Source: Clostridiales bacterium 1_7_47FAA
GTDB taxonomy: Bacteria; Bacillota; Clostridia; Lachnospirales; Lachnospiraceae
Direction: 5' to 3'
Assembly (NCBI GenBank): GCA_000155435.1
Contig: DS990262.1
Coordinates: 892,459-956,458, forward strand
DNA length: 64,000 bases
The position numbers were made by a program, and so were the translations under genes. The notes under the pieces were generated by a model. That model was given only the letters and a program-made list of their open reading frames with translations. It did no database searches and was not told the origin of the DNA. This document shows positions 17,505 to 26,070 of the stretch, in pieces. The first letter of the stretch is position 1. Each line of letters opens with the position of its first letter.

Positions 17505-18795
17505 GATAAAAATCCGTTATTGGATACTGGAATTAAAGCTTCCTCTTGCCATGACCCTGGTGCACATCATGCTTTTAATGTTCATGTGCCTGAAGGATAA
17601 AGGCAGCCATTATCTCCCTGTTTTCTGGATCCTCCTGTTTACGATGTGGACAGGCTGCCTGCTGGCCAGGCTGTGCCATGGGAGCCAGAACCTGGTGGCC
17701 TGGGTTTTAATACTGCTGACCGTGGGCGGCGTGATGCAGGTAATGCTGATGGGGGAGGATGCAGCAGACGGGTTCCGCCTGTGCAGGAAATTTGCGGCTG
17801 CCTTTGTTCTCTCCGCAGCGGGCGTAACTGCATTTTACAAAATGTCCTGGTATAAGAAGGAGCATGCGGTTGCAGGCATGGCATGCCTGAGCCTGATGAT
17901 TTTTGGGATCATGTTCCTGTTTGGAAGCGATGTGGGGGATGGGGCGGTGGTCAACCTGAAGGTGGGAACCCGTTCCTTCCAGGTGCTGGAACTTTTAAAG
18001 GTGCTGTATATTTTCGTCATGGCGGGGCTGCTTGGAAAAGAACAGTTAAAAGATAAACAGGTAATGGGGCTTAAGCGTCCGTGGGCGGCATTTATATTTA
18101 CGGTGTTGAACATAGGTTTCCTGGCCCTGCTGGGGGAACTGGGGACAGCGCTTTTGATAGCGGCCCTTGGAGGCGGAATGTTCCTGGCCGGGGGAAGGCT
18201 CCATATCACCAGGAAAAGGGCGGTGGCCGCCGCCGTGGTATCGGTCCTGGCAATGGTCATCCTGGCACTTTTGGTCTGGAAGGCTCCATCGGGGATTTTC
18301 CTTAAGATATATAACCGGCTGTATTATTTCCTCTATCCTGAAAAGGACGCCTCCGGCCTTGGCCTTCAGTATATACAAATAAGGAGGGCCTTGGCGGTGG
18401 GGGGAATGCTTGGGCCTGAGTCCACAAGGTATCTGTTCCATATCAGCGAGGAGAACACGGACCTGGTGTTTGCAAAGCTGGTGCAGACCTGCGGTATGCT
18501 GATGGGGTTGTTTGTGATTACGTCCTATCTGCTGATGCTGAGGGAGGGATTCGGGATTACACTCAATGGCCCGGATTCATATTACCGCATGATAGCAGCA
18601 GGAATCATACTTCTGATTGCCATCCAGGGAATTGTCCATATAGGGTGCAACATATGTTTTATCCCTATTACGGGAATACCTCTTCCCTTCATATCGCACG
18701 GAGGTGTGAATCTGACTGTGAACCTGGTGCTGTCAGGTATACTTATGGTTATATCAGGCGGCAGGATGGAAGGGAGATGGGTGCATGAACTTTAG
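17482..18795 (+). CDS. RodA/FtsW/SpoVE-family (SEDS) peptidoglycan glycosyltransferase
   Basis: 437 residues from ATG 17482, inside the end of the FHA gene. About ten hydrophobic helices. SEDS traits: GELGTALLIAALGGGMFLAG (conserved ELGTA segment), the large loop with GLQYIQIRRALAVGGMLG, EENTDLVFAKLVQTCGM (conserved TDxVFAxLxEExG region), and C-terminal GCNICFIPITGIPLPFISHGG. The predicted function is polymerisation of lipid II glycan strands at the outer membrane face. The stop overlaps the PBP gene by 11 bases, so the polymerase and transpeptidase are coupled as a pair, as for RodA-PBP2 and FtsW-FtsI. It is probably a specialised second copy (inference). Confidence 0.93.
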   Translation: MRSTARYKIKIRYWILELKLPLAMTLVHIMLLMFMCLKDKGSHYLPVFWILLFTMWTGCLLARLCHGSQNLVAWVLILLTVGGVMQVMLMGEDAADGFRLCRKFAAAFVLSAAGVTAFYKMSWYKKEHAVAGMACLSLMIFGIMFLFGSDVGDGAVVNLKVGTRSFQVLELLKVLYIFVMAGLLGKEQLKDKQVMGLKRPWAAFIFTVLNIGFLALLGELGTALLIAALGGGMFLAGGRLHITRKRAVAAAVVSVLAMVILALLVWKAPSGIFLKIYNRLYYFLYPEKDASGLGLQYIQIRRALAVGGMLGPESTRYLFHISEENTDLVFAKLVQTCGMLMGLFVITSYLLMLREGFGITLNGPDSYYRMIAAGIILLIAIQGIVHIGCNICFIPITGIPLPFISHGGVNLTVNLVLSGILMVISGGRMEGRWVHEL

Positions 18796-20146
18796 GAAAA
18801 ACCTGACCGTGATTTACCTGGTGCTCTTTGCCGTCCTCGTGGCTGAGGCAGCCGGACTGCTCATCCGGAGTGCCGTCATCCCGGGTCTGAGCAGACAGGC
18901 GGAGCATGACCGGGATACGGCTATGAGCCGCTGCAACGCCAGGACCATTGCATCCGGTGATATATATGACTGCAGGAAAAACCGGCTATTCAGCGCCGGA
19001 GGTCCCGGGGAGAAAGGGATTTATGCGGATGATGAGGCCTATTCCCAGATCATCGGATATGCGCTTCCCGTTACCAACCAATACTACCGTATGATGGCGT
19101 ATTATAAGGAGGAACTGTTTTTACCGGCAGGGGCAGAGGGAAGAAAGGGCGCGGACATTTATCTGACCCTGGATCAGGGAATCCAGATGAAGGCGCTCCA
19201 GGTTTTAAAAGACGAAATCGGCGGGGACGGCGAAGGGTCGGTGGTTGTGATGGATGCAAGGACGGGAGAACTGAAGGCCTTTGTCTCTCTTCCTGCATTT
19301 AATGCCAATGATTTGGATTCCAGCTTAAAGGAAATGAACAGCAGCAAAGAAATATGGTACCCTGTCACCCATAAAAAGGGGGTGCCGCCCGGAAGCATCT
19401 TTAAACTGGTTACAGTGGCGGCTGTCCTGGAGAACGGATTTGAGGATTTCCGGACAGCGGACAAGGAATTTGATGTGGATGGGGTACGCATTACCAATTC
19501 GTATAAGCCGGATGGAAAGGAAATCGGTTATAAAGAGGCGCTGGTCCGTTCATCCAATGTCTATATGGCATCAGCGGCATTGGCAATAGGAGGGGACAGG
19601 CTGACGGAAATGGCCGGACGGTTCATGGTTGGAAAAGAACTTGAACTGGACTTTGGAACGGTTGTGAGCAATTGGGATCTGGATTCCGGCAATGCCCTGG
19701 AGACAGCCCAAAGCGCCTATGGACAGGGAAAGATATTGTTTTCAACTATATATGGCGCCATGATGGCCCAGGCCATTGCCAATGACGGAACGATGATGAA
19801 ACCGTACATGGTAGGGGCCATCATAGACCAGAACGGAAAATGTCTGAAAAAGGGAGAGGAACAGGTGCTGAGCAAGGCTGTCAGCAAAAGGACAGCCAGG
19901 ATGATAGGCGGGGCCATGGAGGAGGCAGCCAGGTCCTACAAGATGGATGATACATATCGTATTGCCGCAAAGACGGGGACCGCGCAGATTGGCGATGCGG
20001 ATAACCGTTACGAGGCATGGATGGTCAGTTTTGCCCCCGCAGATAATCCCAGGTATGTGATAGCGATGAATCACTGCGGCACAAAAAATTACGGCATTTC
20101 CCTGAAGAAGCCGGTGTTGGAACTGTATGGTTATCTTTTGCAGTAG
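18785..20146 (+). CDS. Class B penicillin-binding protein (PbpA/FtsI-like transpeptidase)
   Basis: 453 residues. Short cytoplasmic start, transmembrane helix about 9-29, a short dimerisation-like module, and a transpeptidase domain from about 125. All three active-site motifs are present: SIFK (S204, K207) in PPGSIFKLVT, SSN (256-258), and KTG (396-398) in AAKTGTAQ. At 453 residues it is shorter than housekeeping PBP2/FtsI and similar to actinobacterial PbpA-type proteins. It crosslinks peptidoglycan made by the SEDS partner. It ends 6 bases before the stop of the convergent kinase gene. Confidence 0.93.
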   Translation: MNFRKNLTVIYLVLFAVLVAEAAGLLIRSAVIPGLSRQAEHDRDTAMSRCNARTIASGDIYDCRKNRLFSAGGPGEKGIYADDEAYSQIIGYALPVTNQYYRMMAYYKEELFLPAGAEGRKGADIYLTLDQGIQMKALQVLKDEIGGDGEGSVVVMDARTGELKAFVSLPAFNANDLDSSLKEMNSSKEIWYPVTHKKGVPPGSIFKLVTVAAVLENGFEDFRTADKEFDVDGVRITNSYKPDGKEIGYKEALVRSSNVYMASAALAIGGDRLTEMAGRFMVGKELELDFGTVVSNWDLDSGNALETAQSAYGQGKILFSTIYGAMMAQAIANDGTMMKPYMVGAIIDQNGKCLKKGEEQVLSKAVSKRTARMIGGAMEEAARSYKMDDTYRIAAKTGTAQIGDADNRYEAWMVSFAPADNPRYVIAMNHCGTKNYGISLKKPVLELYGYLLQ

Positions 20147-20152
20147 GCGGTT

Positions 20153-20929
20153 TCACTGTGCCAGAAGACTATCCAGCCACTGATACCAGTTGTGGAATGA
20201 AGAGTGGTTGGAATCACCGCGCTCCGGATGTAATCCGTATTTAAAGAGCATACCATAGCTGCTGCTGGCGCTGCTCTGTACAAAATTCAAGTAGCTATAG
20301 TGGTTGTTAAAGTCCGTTCTGTCCCTGTAGAAAAGCCGGGCGCAGAAAAGTGCAAAGAGCTGGGTCAGCAGATAATCTGTGGGGAGATTCAGCTCAAGGT
20401 GGATACTGCTGGCCTTCACAAAGCTGTTTAATGGCCTGTGTTTAAAAAAGCAGGAGGTGAAATCCACCAGCTTCAGATGGAACCGGTTATCTGTCAGTAT
20501 TATATTTTCAGGTGTCAGATCCAGATAAAGAATCCCGTTTTCATTGAGATAAAGCAGTGTATCATAAACCTGCCTGCAGATGACGCGCATGTCTTTCCTG
20601 CTCAATATCTGACATGGGGTGGAGGTACTGCAGTACTGGCTGAGATACCTGGACAGGGACATTCCTTTTACATACTCCATCAATATGTAAGTGTGATTCA
20701 GGCTGTTAGCGTGATAGTACTTGGGGATGCATCCGCATCTCAGGGTTTTCATTACCTCCAGTTCATGCTGGAATCTTGTGTGGTATGCCTTTATTTTAGG
20801 AGATGAGGAGGGGCAGGCTTTTACAAAAAACCACTCCTTCCAATCCTTGGTCACCTGGTAAAAAAGGCAGTCCGGCTGGCAGTCAGACACAGGATATATC
20901 TGTTCATAGTAATAGTTGCGGTAATACAT
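20153..20929 (-). CDS. Atypical protein kinase-like protein
   Basis: 258 residues from the ATG at 20929, which has GAGGGGGGTG seven bases upstream; the longer frame to 20971 lacks such a site. Kinase features: Lys37 in WFFVKACP, Glu in FQHELEVM, hinge YILMEYVKGMSLSRYL, catalytic loop YLDLTPENIIL (D137, N142) and DFT (156-158). The HRD His and Arg are replaced by Tyr-Leu and DFG Gly by Thr. The C-lobe is short and lacks a clear APE motif. It may be a pseudokinase or a low-activity kinase. It is the only leftward gene in the cluster, convergent with the PBP gene and divergent from PP2C. Confidence 0.8.
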   Translation of the reverse strand: MYYRNYYYEQIYPVSDCQPDCLFYQVTKDWKEWFFVKACPSSSPKIKAYHTRFQHELEVMKTLRCGCIPKYYHANSLNHTYILMEYVKGMSLSRYLSQYCSTSTPCQILSRKDMRVICRQVYDTLLYLNENGILYLDLTPENIILTDNRFHLKLVDFTSCFFKHRPLNSFVKASSIHLELNLPTDYLLTQLFALFCARLFYRDRTDFNNHYSYLNFVQSSASSSYGMLFKYGLHPERGDSNHSSFHNWYQWLDSLLAQ

Positions 20930-21006
20930 GCAATCACCCCCCTCGCACTTGCTTATCATGAAGTATAACACAGGGATATTGCCCTTTCAAGAATAGGAGT
21001 TGGAAA

Positions 21007-21813
21007 ATGTCGAATTATAAGGTTTTTTACCGCTCGGTAAAGTCTGCCGATACACACCACCGTGTAAATGAGGACTGTTATATGCATGTACAGTATTATA
21101 TGATGAATGATGCCAAAATCAATGTTCTGGCGGTTGCAGACGGAATGGGAGGACTGAGCAATGGGGAGACCGCCTCAAGGTCGGCGGTTGCGGGTGCACT
21201 GGAAAGCGTGCACAGGGAACTGCTTCGCAGGTATCAGGATTCCAGAGGGAAGAACTTTTCCATGACCCATCACATTGAATGGCTGGAGGCCGCTGCCAGG
21301 ACAGCATTGGAAGACGCCAATGAGGCTGTATGCGCCACAGCGGAACCCGGGGTGGAGACAGGAACTACATTAAGCCTTCTTTTACACATGGGTGACTGCG
21401 CGGTGGCTGCCAATGTGGGGGATTCCCCCATCTATTATTACCCGGCAGCGGAAAAAGAACTGGTACTTGTATCGGAGATACAGACCAAGGCGGAGATGGA
21501 GGCTTGTGCGGGCAGGTATGAACGGTTTTCCCAGGAATATTATGAACAGTCCCATATCATCATGAACAGCCTCGGGTCGTACACAAAGCTGCCGCAGGGC
21601 AGCGTCAGTATCAATGTACTGGAGGACGTGAGGCATGGTGACATGTTCCTCATTGGTTCGGACGGCGCCTTTGGACGTCTGAAGGCAGAGGATATCCTGG
21701 AACTGCTTGAGGAGGAACAGGGGGATGTATTCCTGGGCCGGCTGTTTTTTGAGGCGGGAAAGGATAAGGAGGACGACCAGACAGCTGTTTTATATATGAT
21801 ATGTGAGGGCTGA
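21007..21813 (+). CDS. PP2C-family Ser/Thr protein phosphatase
   Basis: 268 residues. PP2C motifs in order: RVNEDCY near residue 19, LAVADGMGGLSNGE (metal-binding Asp), TGTTLSLLL, ANVGDSPIYYY, IGSDGAFGRL and KEDDQTAVLYM near the end. All Mn/Mg-binding aspartates appear present. Cytoplasmic, no membrane helix. It ends 3 bases before the kinase gene, so the two are co-translated and likely act on the same substrates, as in TerY-P and PknB-PstP pairs. Ribosome site AGGAGTTGGAAA precedes ATG 21007. Confidence 0.93.
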   Translation: MSNYKVFYRSVKSADTHHRVNEDCYMHVQYYMMNDAKINVLAVADGMGGLSNGETASRSAVAGALESVHRELLRRYQDSRGKNFSMTHHIEWLEAAARTALEDANEAVCATAEPGVETGTTLSLLLHMGDCAVAANVGDSPIYYYPAAEKELVLVSEIQTKAEMEACAGRYERFSQEYYEQSHIIMNSLGSYTKLPQGSVSINVLEDVRHGDMFLIGSDGAFGRLKAEDILELLEEEQGDVFLGRLFFEAGKDKEDDQTAVLYMICEG

Positions 21814-21816
21814 CAT

Positions 21817-23106
21817 ATGGAGAAGACGTTGTGCAAAGGTGATGTGGTATGCAGCGGAACCAGGGAGTACAGGCTTTTGGAAGATCCTGTCATGAATCAA
21901 GACAAGCTTAACTGGCATGTATTGGCAGCCGAAATGAATGTACCGGGCGATGCCAGGCGTTTCATGAAATATACTTTGAAAGATAACGTGGCTGCGTACC
22001 TTCCTCTTAAGCGGGAATCTAAATTCAGGATCAGGTATCCGTATATTGAACGTGTATATGATTATTTTGAAACATCCGGGCCGTTGGGGAGGGAAGCGGC
22101 ATTCCTGATTGCAGAGTATGAAGATGGCGTGGACCTTAGGGAGTTCATCTGCCGGGAGGGCGGACAGGGGGAAGATACCCCGGTTCAGGAACGGCAGTAT
22201 TTTTCCTATATGCTCCAGCTTCTGTATGCGGCTGATAATTACAGCAGCTATAACAGGTCGGATCCGCTGGTGCACCGGGACTTAAAGCCGGAGAATATCA
22301 TGGTCAGCCGGGACGGCAGGCGCATCAAGATAGTGGATTTTGACTGGGCGCACACGGACCGGAGGGACAGGATTACCGGGCGCCTGTCATTCTCGTCGCA
22401 AAAAACAGGCGGGACACCGGGATATATGGATCCGAGGGCGGAACATCAATATGTATCTGATATACAGGCGGATATCTATTCCCTGGCAATGGTTTTCCTG
22501 TTCCTGCTGTCAGGCAGGGACTATATCCGGGATGATGAGATATATTCATACATGGAACCGGAAGGACGGGATTTAGCCTACCGGCTTCAGGTTTGGCGGC
22601 TGAAGGAACAGTACAGGCAGGAAAGATACAGGGGACTGCGCAATATCATCCAGAAGATGATGGATGTCTTTGAAAAACGCTATGATGGAGTCCGCAAGAT
22701 TCTGTCTGATTTCAAAGGATTCCTGATTGGATACTGCGGCAGCCAGGAGGAGTATGACCTGTATTTTACATTTCCGGAGCTTTTGCAGGTACCGGAGACT
22801 ATGAGAGGCAGGACAAGGGAACCAATTGTTGTCAGCCTGTATGACAATGAGAGTGACAGATATACATCACTGGAGATTGGCAGATATCAGATGAACGATG
22901 TCAGTATAGGAAAACATATGGTGATGAGTCTTTGTAACATAAAGCAGGAACTATACTACATACCCCTGGAAGAAAGCCTTAAATGTATCTCGGGCGCAGG
23001 GGAGGATATGAAAATCCGGTCAGGGGCGGAATTTGAATGCAGATACGGAAAATTGAGCCTTAGACTATACATGAAGAAAAGGGGAGGGGAATCCTATGAG
23101 GAATAG
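21817..23106 (+). CDS. Ser/Thr protein kinase with C-terminal beta-rich domain
   Basis: 429 residues. Kinase domain about 1-290: Lys51 region RRFMKYTLKD, hinge LIAEYEDGVDLREF, catalytic loop VHRDLKPENIMV (153-160), metal loop VDFDWAH (174-176, DFD in place of DFG), and GGTPGYMDPRA as the activation segment/APE region. There is no clear glycine loop and no transmembrane helix. The C-terminal ~100 residues (PIVVSLYDNES, LEIGRYQMNDVSIGKHM) are beta-rich and vaguely FHA-like. It overlaps the next vWA gene by 11 bases. With the PP2C before and the vWA after, it makes a kinase-phosphatase-vWA triad as in TerY-P systems. Confidence 0.88.
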   Translation: MEKTLCKGDVVCSGTREYRLLEDPVMNQDKLNWHVLAAEMNVPGDARRFMKYTLKDNVAAYLPLKRESKFRIRYPYIERVYDYFETSGPLGREAAFLIAEYEDGVDLREFICREGGQGEDTPVQERQYFSYMLQLLYAADNYSSYNRSDPLVHRDLKPENIMVSRDGRRIKIVDFDWAHTDRRDRITGRLSFSSQKTGGTPGYMDPRAEHQYVSDIQADIYSLAMVFLFLLSGRDYIRDDEIYSYMEPEGRDLAYRLQVWRLKEQYRQERYRGLRNIIQKMMDVFEKRYDGVRKILSDFKGFLIGYCGSQEEYDLYFTFPELLQVPETMRGRTREPIVVSLYDNESDRYTSLEIGRYQMNDVSIGKHMVMSLCNIKQELYYIPLEESLKCISGAGEDMKIRSGAEFECRYGKLSLRLYMKKRGGESYEE

Positions 23107-24013
23107 ACAGGAACGTTACATGGGGATGGATGAAGACGAACTGTACCGTATGAAAATGGAAAGAAGCAGCCGCAGGATATCTCCAAGAAAGGATGAGGAA
23201 GAAGAAATCCTGGACTTAGGGGCGGAGGGGGAAGAGGAAATCCTGGACTTGGGGGCAGAGGACGCAGAAGACTGGTATATGGGGACGCCGGAAACCGAAA
23301 ATCAGGATTTAACGCAGATGGAGACAGCGGCTGCCCAGGAGAGGTACGGCTATATCAGACAGGATTCACGGCAGCCGGACATCCACAAATACGTTTACAT
23401 ACAGATTGTTATTGACGGGACATATTCATTTTCCACCTTATTTGCCGCTGTGTACCGTACCTTGGAGCATTTTACAGAGCACCTGAAAAGGGAAATCAGG
23501 AAATATGAGGGGGTACACTTCTTCTTTGGAGGAATGGTGATTGGTGACACAACATCGCAGATAACATTCAGGGAAGAGGAGTTCACGGAGAATCCGGACG
23601 AGTTCCTGAACGGGATCCGGAAGATAGAATTTACAGGCGGTTCTGATTCCGGATATGAGAATATTAACGACGCAATTGAGAATGCGGTCCGGTCCTTGGA
23701 AAATAACAGCCCAAAACGGGCGAACCGGGGGCTTTTGGTGTTCACGGATTCCAGGCCTGAGGAGACAGGGGAATTTTCATTCCAGAATATTCCTGGCTGT
23801 CCCAACCATGGACTGAGGTTTGAAACGCTGTTTATGAAGGAGCCGCAGTATTATGTGCCTCTGTTCAGGAATGTGGATGGGGCGGGACTGCCTGAGAATA
23901 ACCAAAAGAACGGAACCCATCTATATGATATTAAGCGGATTTTAAAGGACGGGGACAGACTGATTGAGACGGTAGTGGATGAGATTCTGCGGCAATCCTC
24001 CATTCACTGTTAA
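23096..24013 (+). CDS. Cytoplasmic vWA-domain protein (TerY-like)
   Basis: 305 residues. An acidic N-terminal tail carries a tandem EEILDLGAE repeat (about 38-60). The vWA domain starts near 98 with VYIQIVIDGTYSFS (D-x-T-x-S metal site), GGSDSGYENINDAIE in place of the second loop, and LLVFTDSRPEE as the third Asp loop. No signal peptide, so it is cytoplasmic, unlike the vWA at the start of the cluster. Stop at 24013; the start lies inside the kinase gene. It is likely the substrate-recruiting or scaffold part of the kinase/PP2C triad. Confidence 0.82.
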   Translation: MRNRQERYMGMDEDELYRMKMERSSRRISPRKDEEEEILDLGAEGEEEILDLGAEDAEDWYMGTPETENQDLTQMETAAAQERYGYIRQDSRQPDIHKYVYIQIVIDGTYSFSTLFAAVYRTLEHFTEHLKREIRKYEGVHFFFGGMVIGDTTSQITFREEEFTENPDEFLNGIRKIEFTGGSDSGYENINDAIENAVRSLENNSPKRANRGLLVFTDSRPEETGEFSFQNIPGCPNHGLRFETLFMKEPQYYVPLFRNVDGAGLPENNQKNGTHLYDIKRILKDGDRLIETVVDEILRQSSIHC

Positions 24014-24021
24014 CAGGGGGA

Positions 24022-24594
24022 ATGGAAATGGCACTTAAAGACTATACGAAGTCGTTTGCGGACAGGGTGAAGGTATGGAATGTGGTCTTTTGCATTCTCC
24101 AGAAGCAGAACCCGGGGAAAGACAATCTGCTCAATGAGAATCTGGCGTTGGCACAGGAGTACCTGCTGCGCAGAAAAAATGAAGATGAAGAGATTACCAT
24201 GATACGGAAAGCCTTTGTTTTCGGGAATCATCTGATTTCAGCCAGGGATTTCGATGAGACGGACCTGGAGCAGATTTATTATGCGGGTTATGATATAGAC
24301 CCATATGAATTCAGGCAGGCGCTCTGTATGGCTCTGCAGCTATTGGGACAGCAGGAAAAACGCGATGGACAGAATGATGTGGAGGGTAAGAACTTTCTTG
24401 TCATATTGGCTGATTCAGGTATTGGACGAACCAGCCAGGAGTATATGACAGCCGCTTTGCGGTATCTGGACCTGGATATGACCCCGGTTTTGATTAAGGG
24501 GGAACGGGATGACTGCGGCTGGATAGAATATTTTGTGGAGAGCAGGGGCGGCAGGATATATCTGGAACAGGAAATGGGACGATTCTGTCTGTAG
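24022..24594 (+). CDS. Uncharacterised 190-aa protein
   Basis: No family recognised. The N-terminal two thirds are helical (KDYTKSFADRVKVWNVVFCIL; DETDLEQIYYAGYDIDPYEF). The C-terminal part alternates strand and helix (NFLVILADSGIGRTSQEYM; LDMTPVLIKGERDDCGWIEYFVESRGG), which could be a small Rossmann-like or vWA-like remnant. Two ATGs (24022, 24028) follow AGGGGG; the second has better spacing. It lies 8 bases after the vWA gene and 23 before the SH3b gene, so it is part of the same transcript. Confidence 0.75.
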   Translation: MEMALKDYTKSFADRVKVWNVVFCILQKQNPGKDNLLNENLALAQEYLLRRKNEDEEITMIRKAFVFGNHLISARDFDETDLEQIYYAGYDIDPYEFRQALCMALQLLGQQEKRDGQNDVEGKNFLVILADSGIGRTSQEYMTAALRYLDLDMTPVLIKGERDDCGWIEYFVESRGGRIYLEQEMGRFCL

Positions 24595-24617
24595 AGGTTT
24601 GGGAAGGAGCAGATCAG

Positions 24618-25895
24618 GTGAAATCAGCTTATTTAGATGATGTTGCGGTCATGTTTGGCGCTGGGGGAATACCCGGGAAAGAATTTGAAAAAAAGTTTGA
24701 GTGTTGTATGAAGAATATGGACCTTAGCAGTATAGAGCTGGGGGGACGCATATACAAGAAGTTTTTTCCGGAGGAATGGCGGGGCTTATGGGAACGGTCA
24801 CTGGCAGTTGAAAATGAATCATGGAAACTCAGTTACATGGTATACTGGGAAATGTATGTCCTGTTCAAGGATAATGGGGAGGATGGAAAACGGATACAGG
24901 ATACAACTGAACGTATACTGAAAGAGGTTAGGAAGTGCGGACAGGAAGAAAAAGAGGAAATCCTGAAGCGGTGGATCCTGGCCGCATACAGTATGAAATG
25001 GAATGATATCCTGAATCCGATGGCCGTTTTCTATGATATGACGGGCCGGTATAGCGAATACAGTGGGTATGACAGGAAACTGATAGTGGATACCTTTCTG
25101 GAACAGGTGATTTCTGCGCGCGGGGCAGGTATTCAGGGGCGCAGTATGACTCAGCAGGAAAGACTCTCCATTCTCAATGGCTGGGTATCGGAATACATAA
25201 GATTCACGGATGTAGACATGCCCTATAAGAAGAGGGCGCTGGCGGCCGTTGTGGAGTGTATAGGGGATACATATATAAAAGAGCAGGACAGGCAGATAAA
25301 AAAAAACAGGAGTGCAGTAAGGTTTGGCTTTGTTGCACTTGTCCTGTCCCTGGGCTTCTTGGGCATATCAGCCGGTTTATATATGGGCAGGGCCGGTGAG
25401 CGGCGAAAACAGTATCTGGAGGATCCGGCTGCTGCCGTGGCGTCGGGGATAGCCGGAGGGGAAGAGCAGACCGGATTGGAAGAGGAGACTGGAGCGGAAA
25501 AGGAGATAGGAATGGCAGGGGAGACATCGGCGGTACCGGCGGGAAGACTGCAGACACAGTCCGGAATGGGCAAAATACTGGGTGGAACAGCAAATGAGGA
25601 CAAAACCGCTGACAGGACCGTTGATTCAAATGGGGCGACCAGCTCGAACGCCATGATGCAGGAGGCCGACAGTGAAGAGGAAGTAAATTTCAGCCAGACA
25701 AAATCAATCGTTATAACGAAAGATATGAATATCAGGAATCAACCATCGATAGAAGCGGAAAAAATAGGGAGGGTCCCGTCAGGAGACAGGGTTGAGGCTA
25801 TGGGGAAAAAAGGGGACTGGCTGAAAATCCGCTATACGGAAAGTGGAAGTGAAGAGACAATTGAGGGGTATATATTTTACTCCCTTCCAAAGTGA
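24618..25895 (+). CDS. Single-pass membrane protein with extracellular SH3b domain
   Basis: 425 residues from GTG 24618 (AAGGAG upstream). Residues 1-230 are cytoplasmic and helical, of unknown family. A transmembrane helix at about 235-255 (FGFVALVLSLGFLGISAGLYM) is followed by a Glu/Gly/Ala-rich disordered linker. The C-terminal bacterial SH3 domain (about 362-425) contains KDMNIRNQPSIEAEKIGRV, GDRVEAMGKKGDWLKIRY and GYIFYSLP. SH3b domains commonly bind peptidoglycan peptides. The topology (cytoplasmic head, wall-facing SH3b) suits a wall sensor feeding the kinase/PP2C pair (inference). Last gene of the cluster. Confidence 0.85.
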   Translation: MKSAYLDDVAVMFGAGGIPGKEFEKKFECCMKNMDLSSIELGGRIYKKFFPEEWRGLWERSLAVENESWKLSYMVYWEMYVLFKDNGEDGKRIQDTTERILKEVRKCGQEEKEEILKRWILAAYSMKWNDILNPMAVFYDMTGRYSEYSGYDRKLIVDTFLEQVISARGAGIQGRSMTQQERLSILNGWVSEYIRFTDVDMPYKKRALAAVVECIGDTYIKEQDRQIKKNRSAVRFGFVALVLSLGFLGISAGLYMGRAGERRKQYLEDPAAAVASGIAGGEEQTGLEEETGAEKEIGMAGETSAVPAGRLQTQSGMGKILGGTANEDKTADRTVDSNGATSSNAMMQEADSEEEVNFSQTKSIVITKDMNIRNQPSIEAEKIGRVPSGDRVEAMGKKGDWLKIRYTESGSEETIEGYIFYSLPK

Positions 25896-25986
25896 CCGGA
25901 TTTTCGCTAGTGCTCCATCCGGCGCCGGATTAGACTCCTTTTCATCGTCATCTATTCCATTTTACATAATATGGGAGGTATTGGGA

Positions 25987-26070
25987 ATGAAGTTTGATTT
26001 TAAGGACCTGATGGCTTTCGGGATGTTTATTCTGGCGCTTCTGACGTTTATTAACCTGATTGGCCGGTGA
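25987..26070 (+). CDS. Holin-like toxin-type membrane micropeptide (27 aa)
   Basis: ATG 25987 preceded by GGGAGGTATTGGG encodes MKFDFKDLMAFGMFILALL followed by TFINLIGR. One hydrophobic helix with the ...MxxFGxFxLALLTFI... pattern matches the Firmicute 'putative holin-like toxin' peptides related to type I toxin-antitoxin systems. A 14-bp perfect palindrome, ATCCGGCGCCGGAT (25917-25930), lies 57 bases upstream. No antisense RNA gene can be proven from sequence alone. Confidence 0.6.
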   Translation: MKFDFKDLMAFGMFILALLTFINLIGR

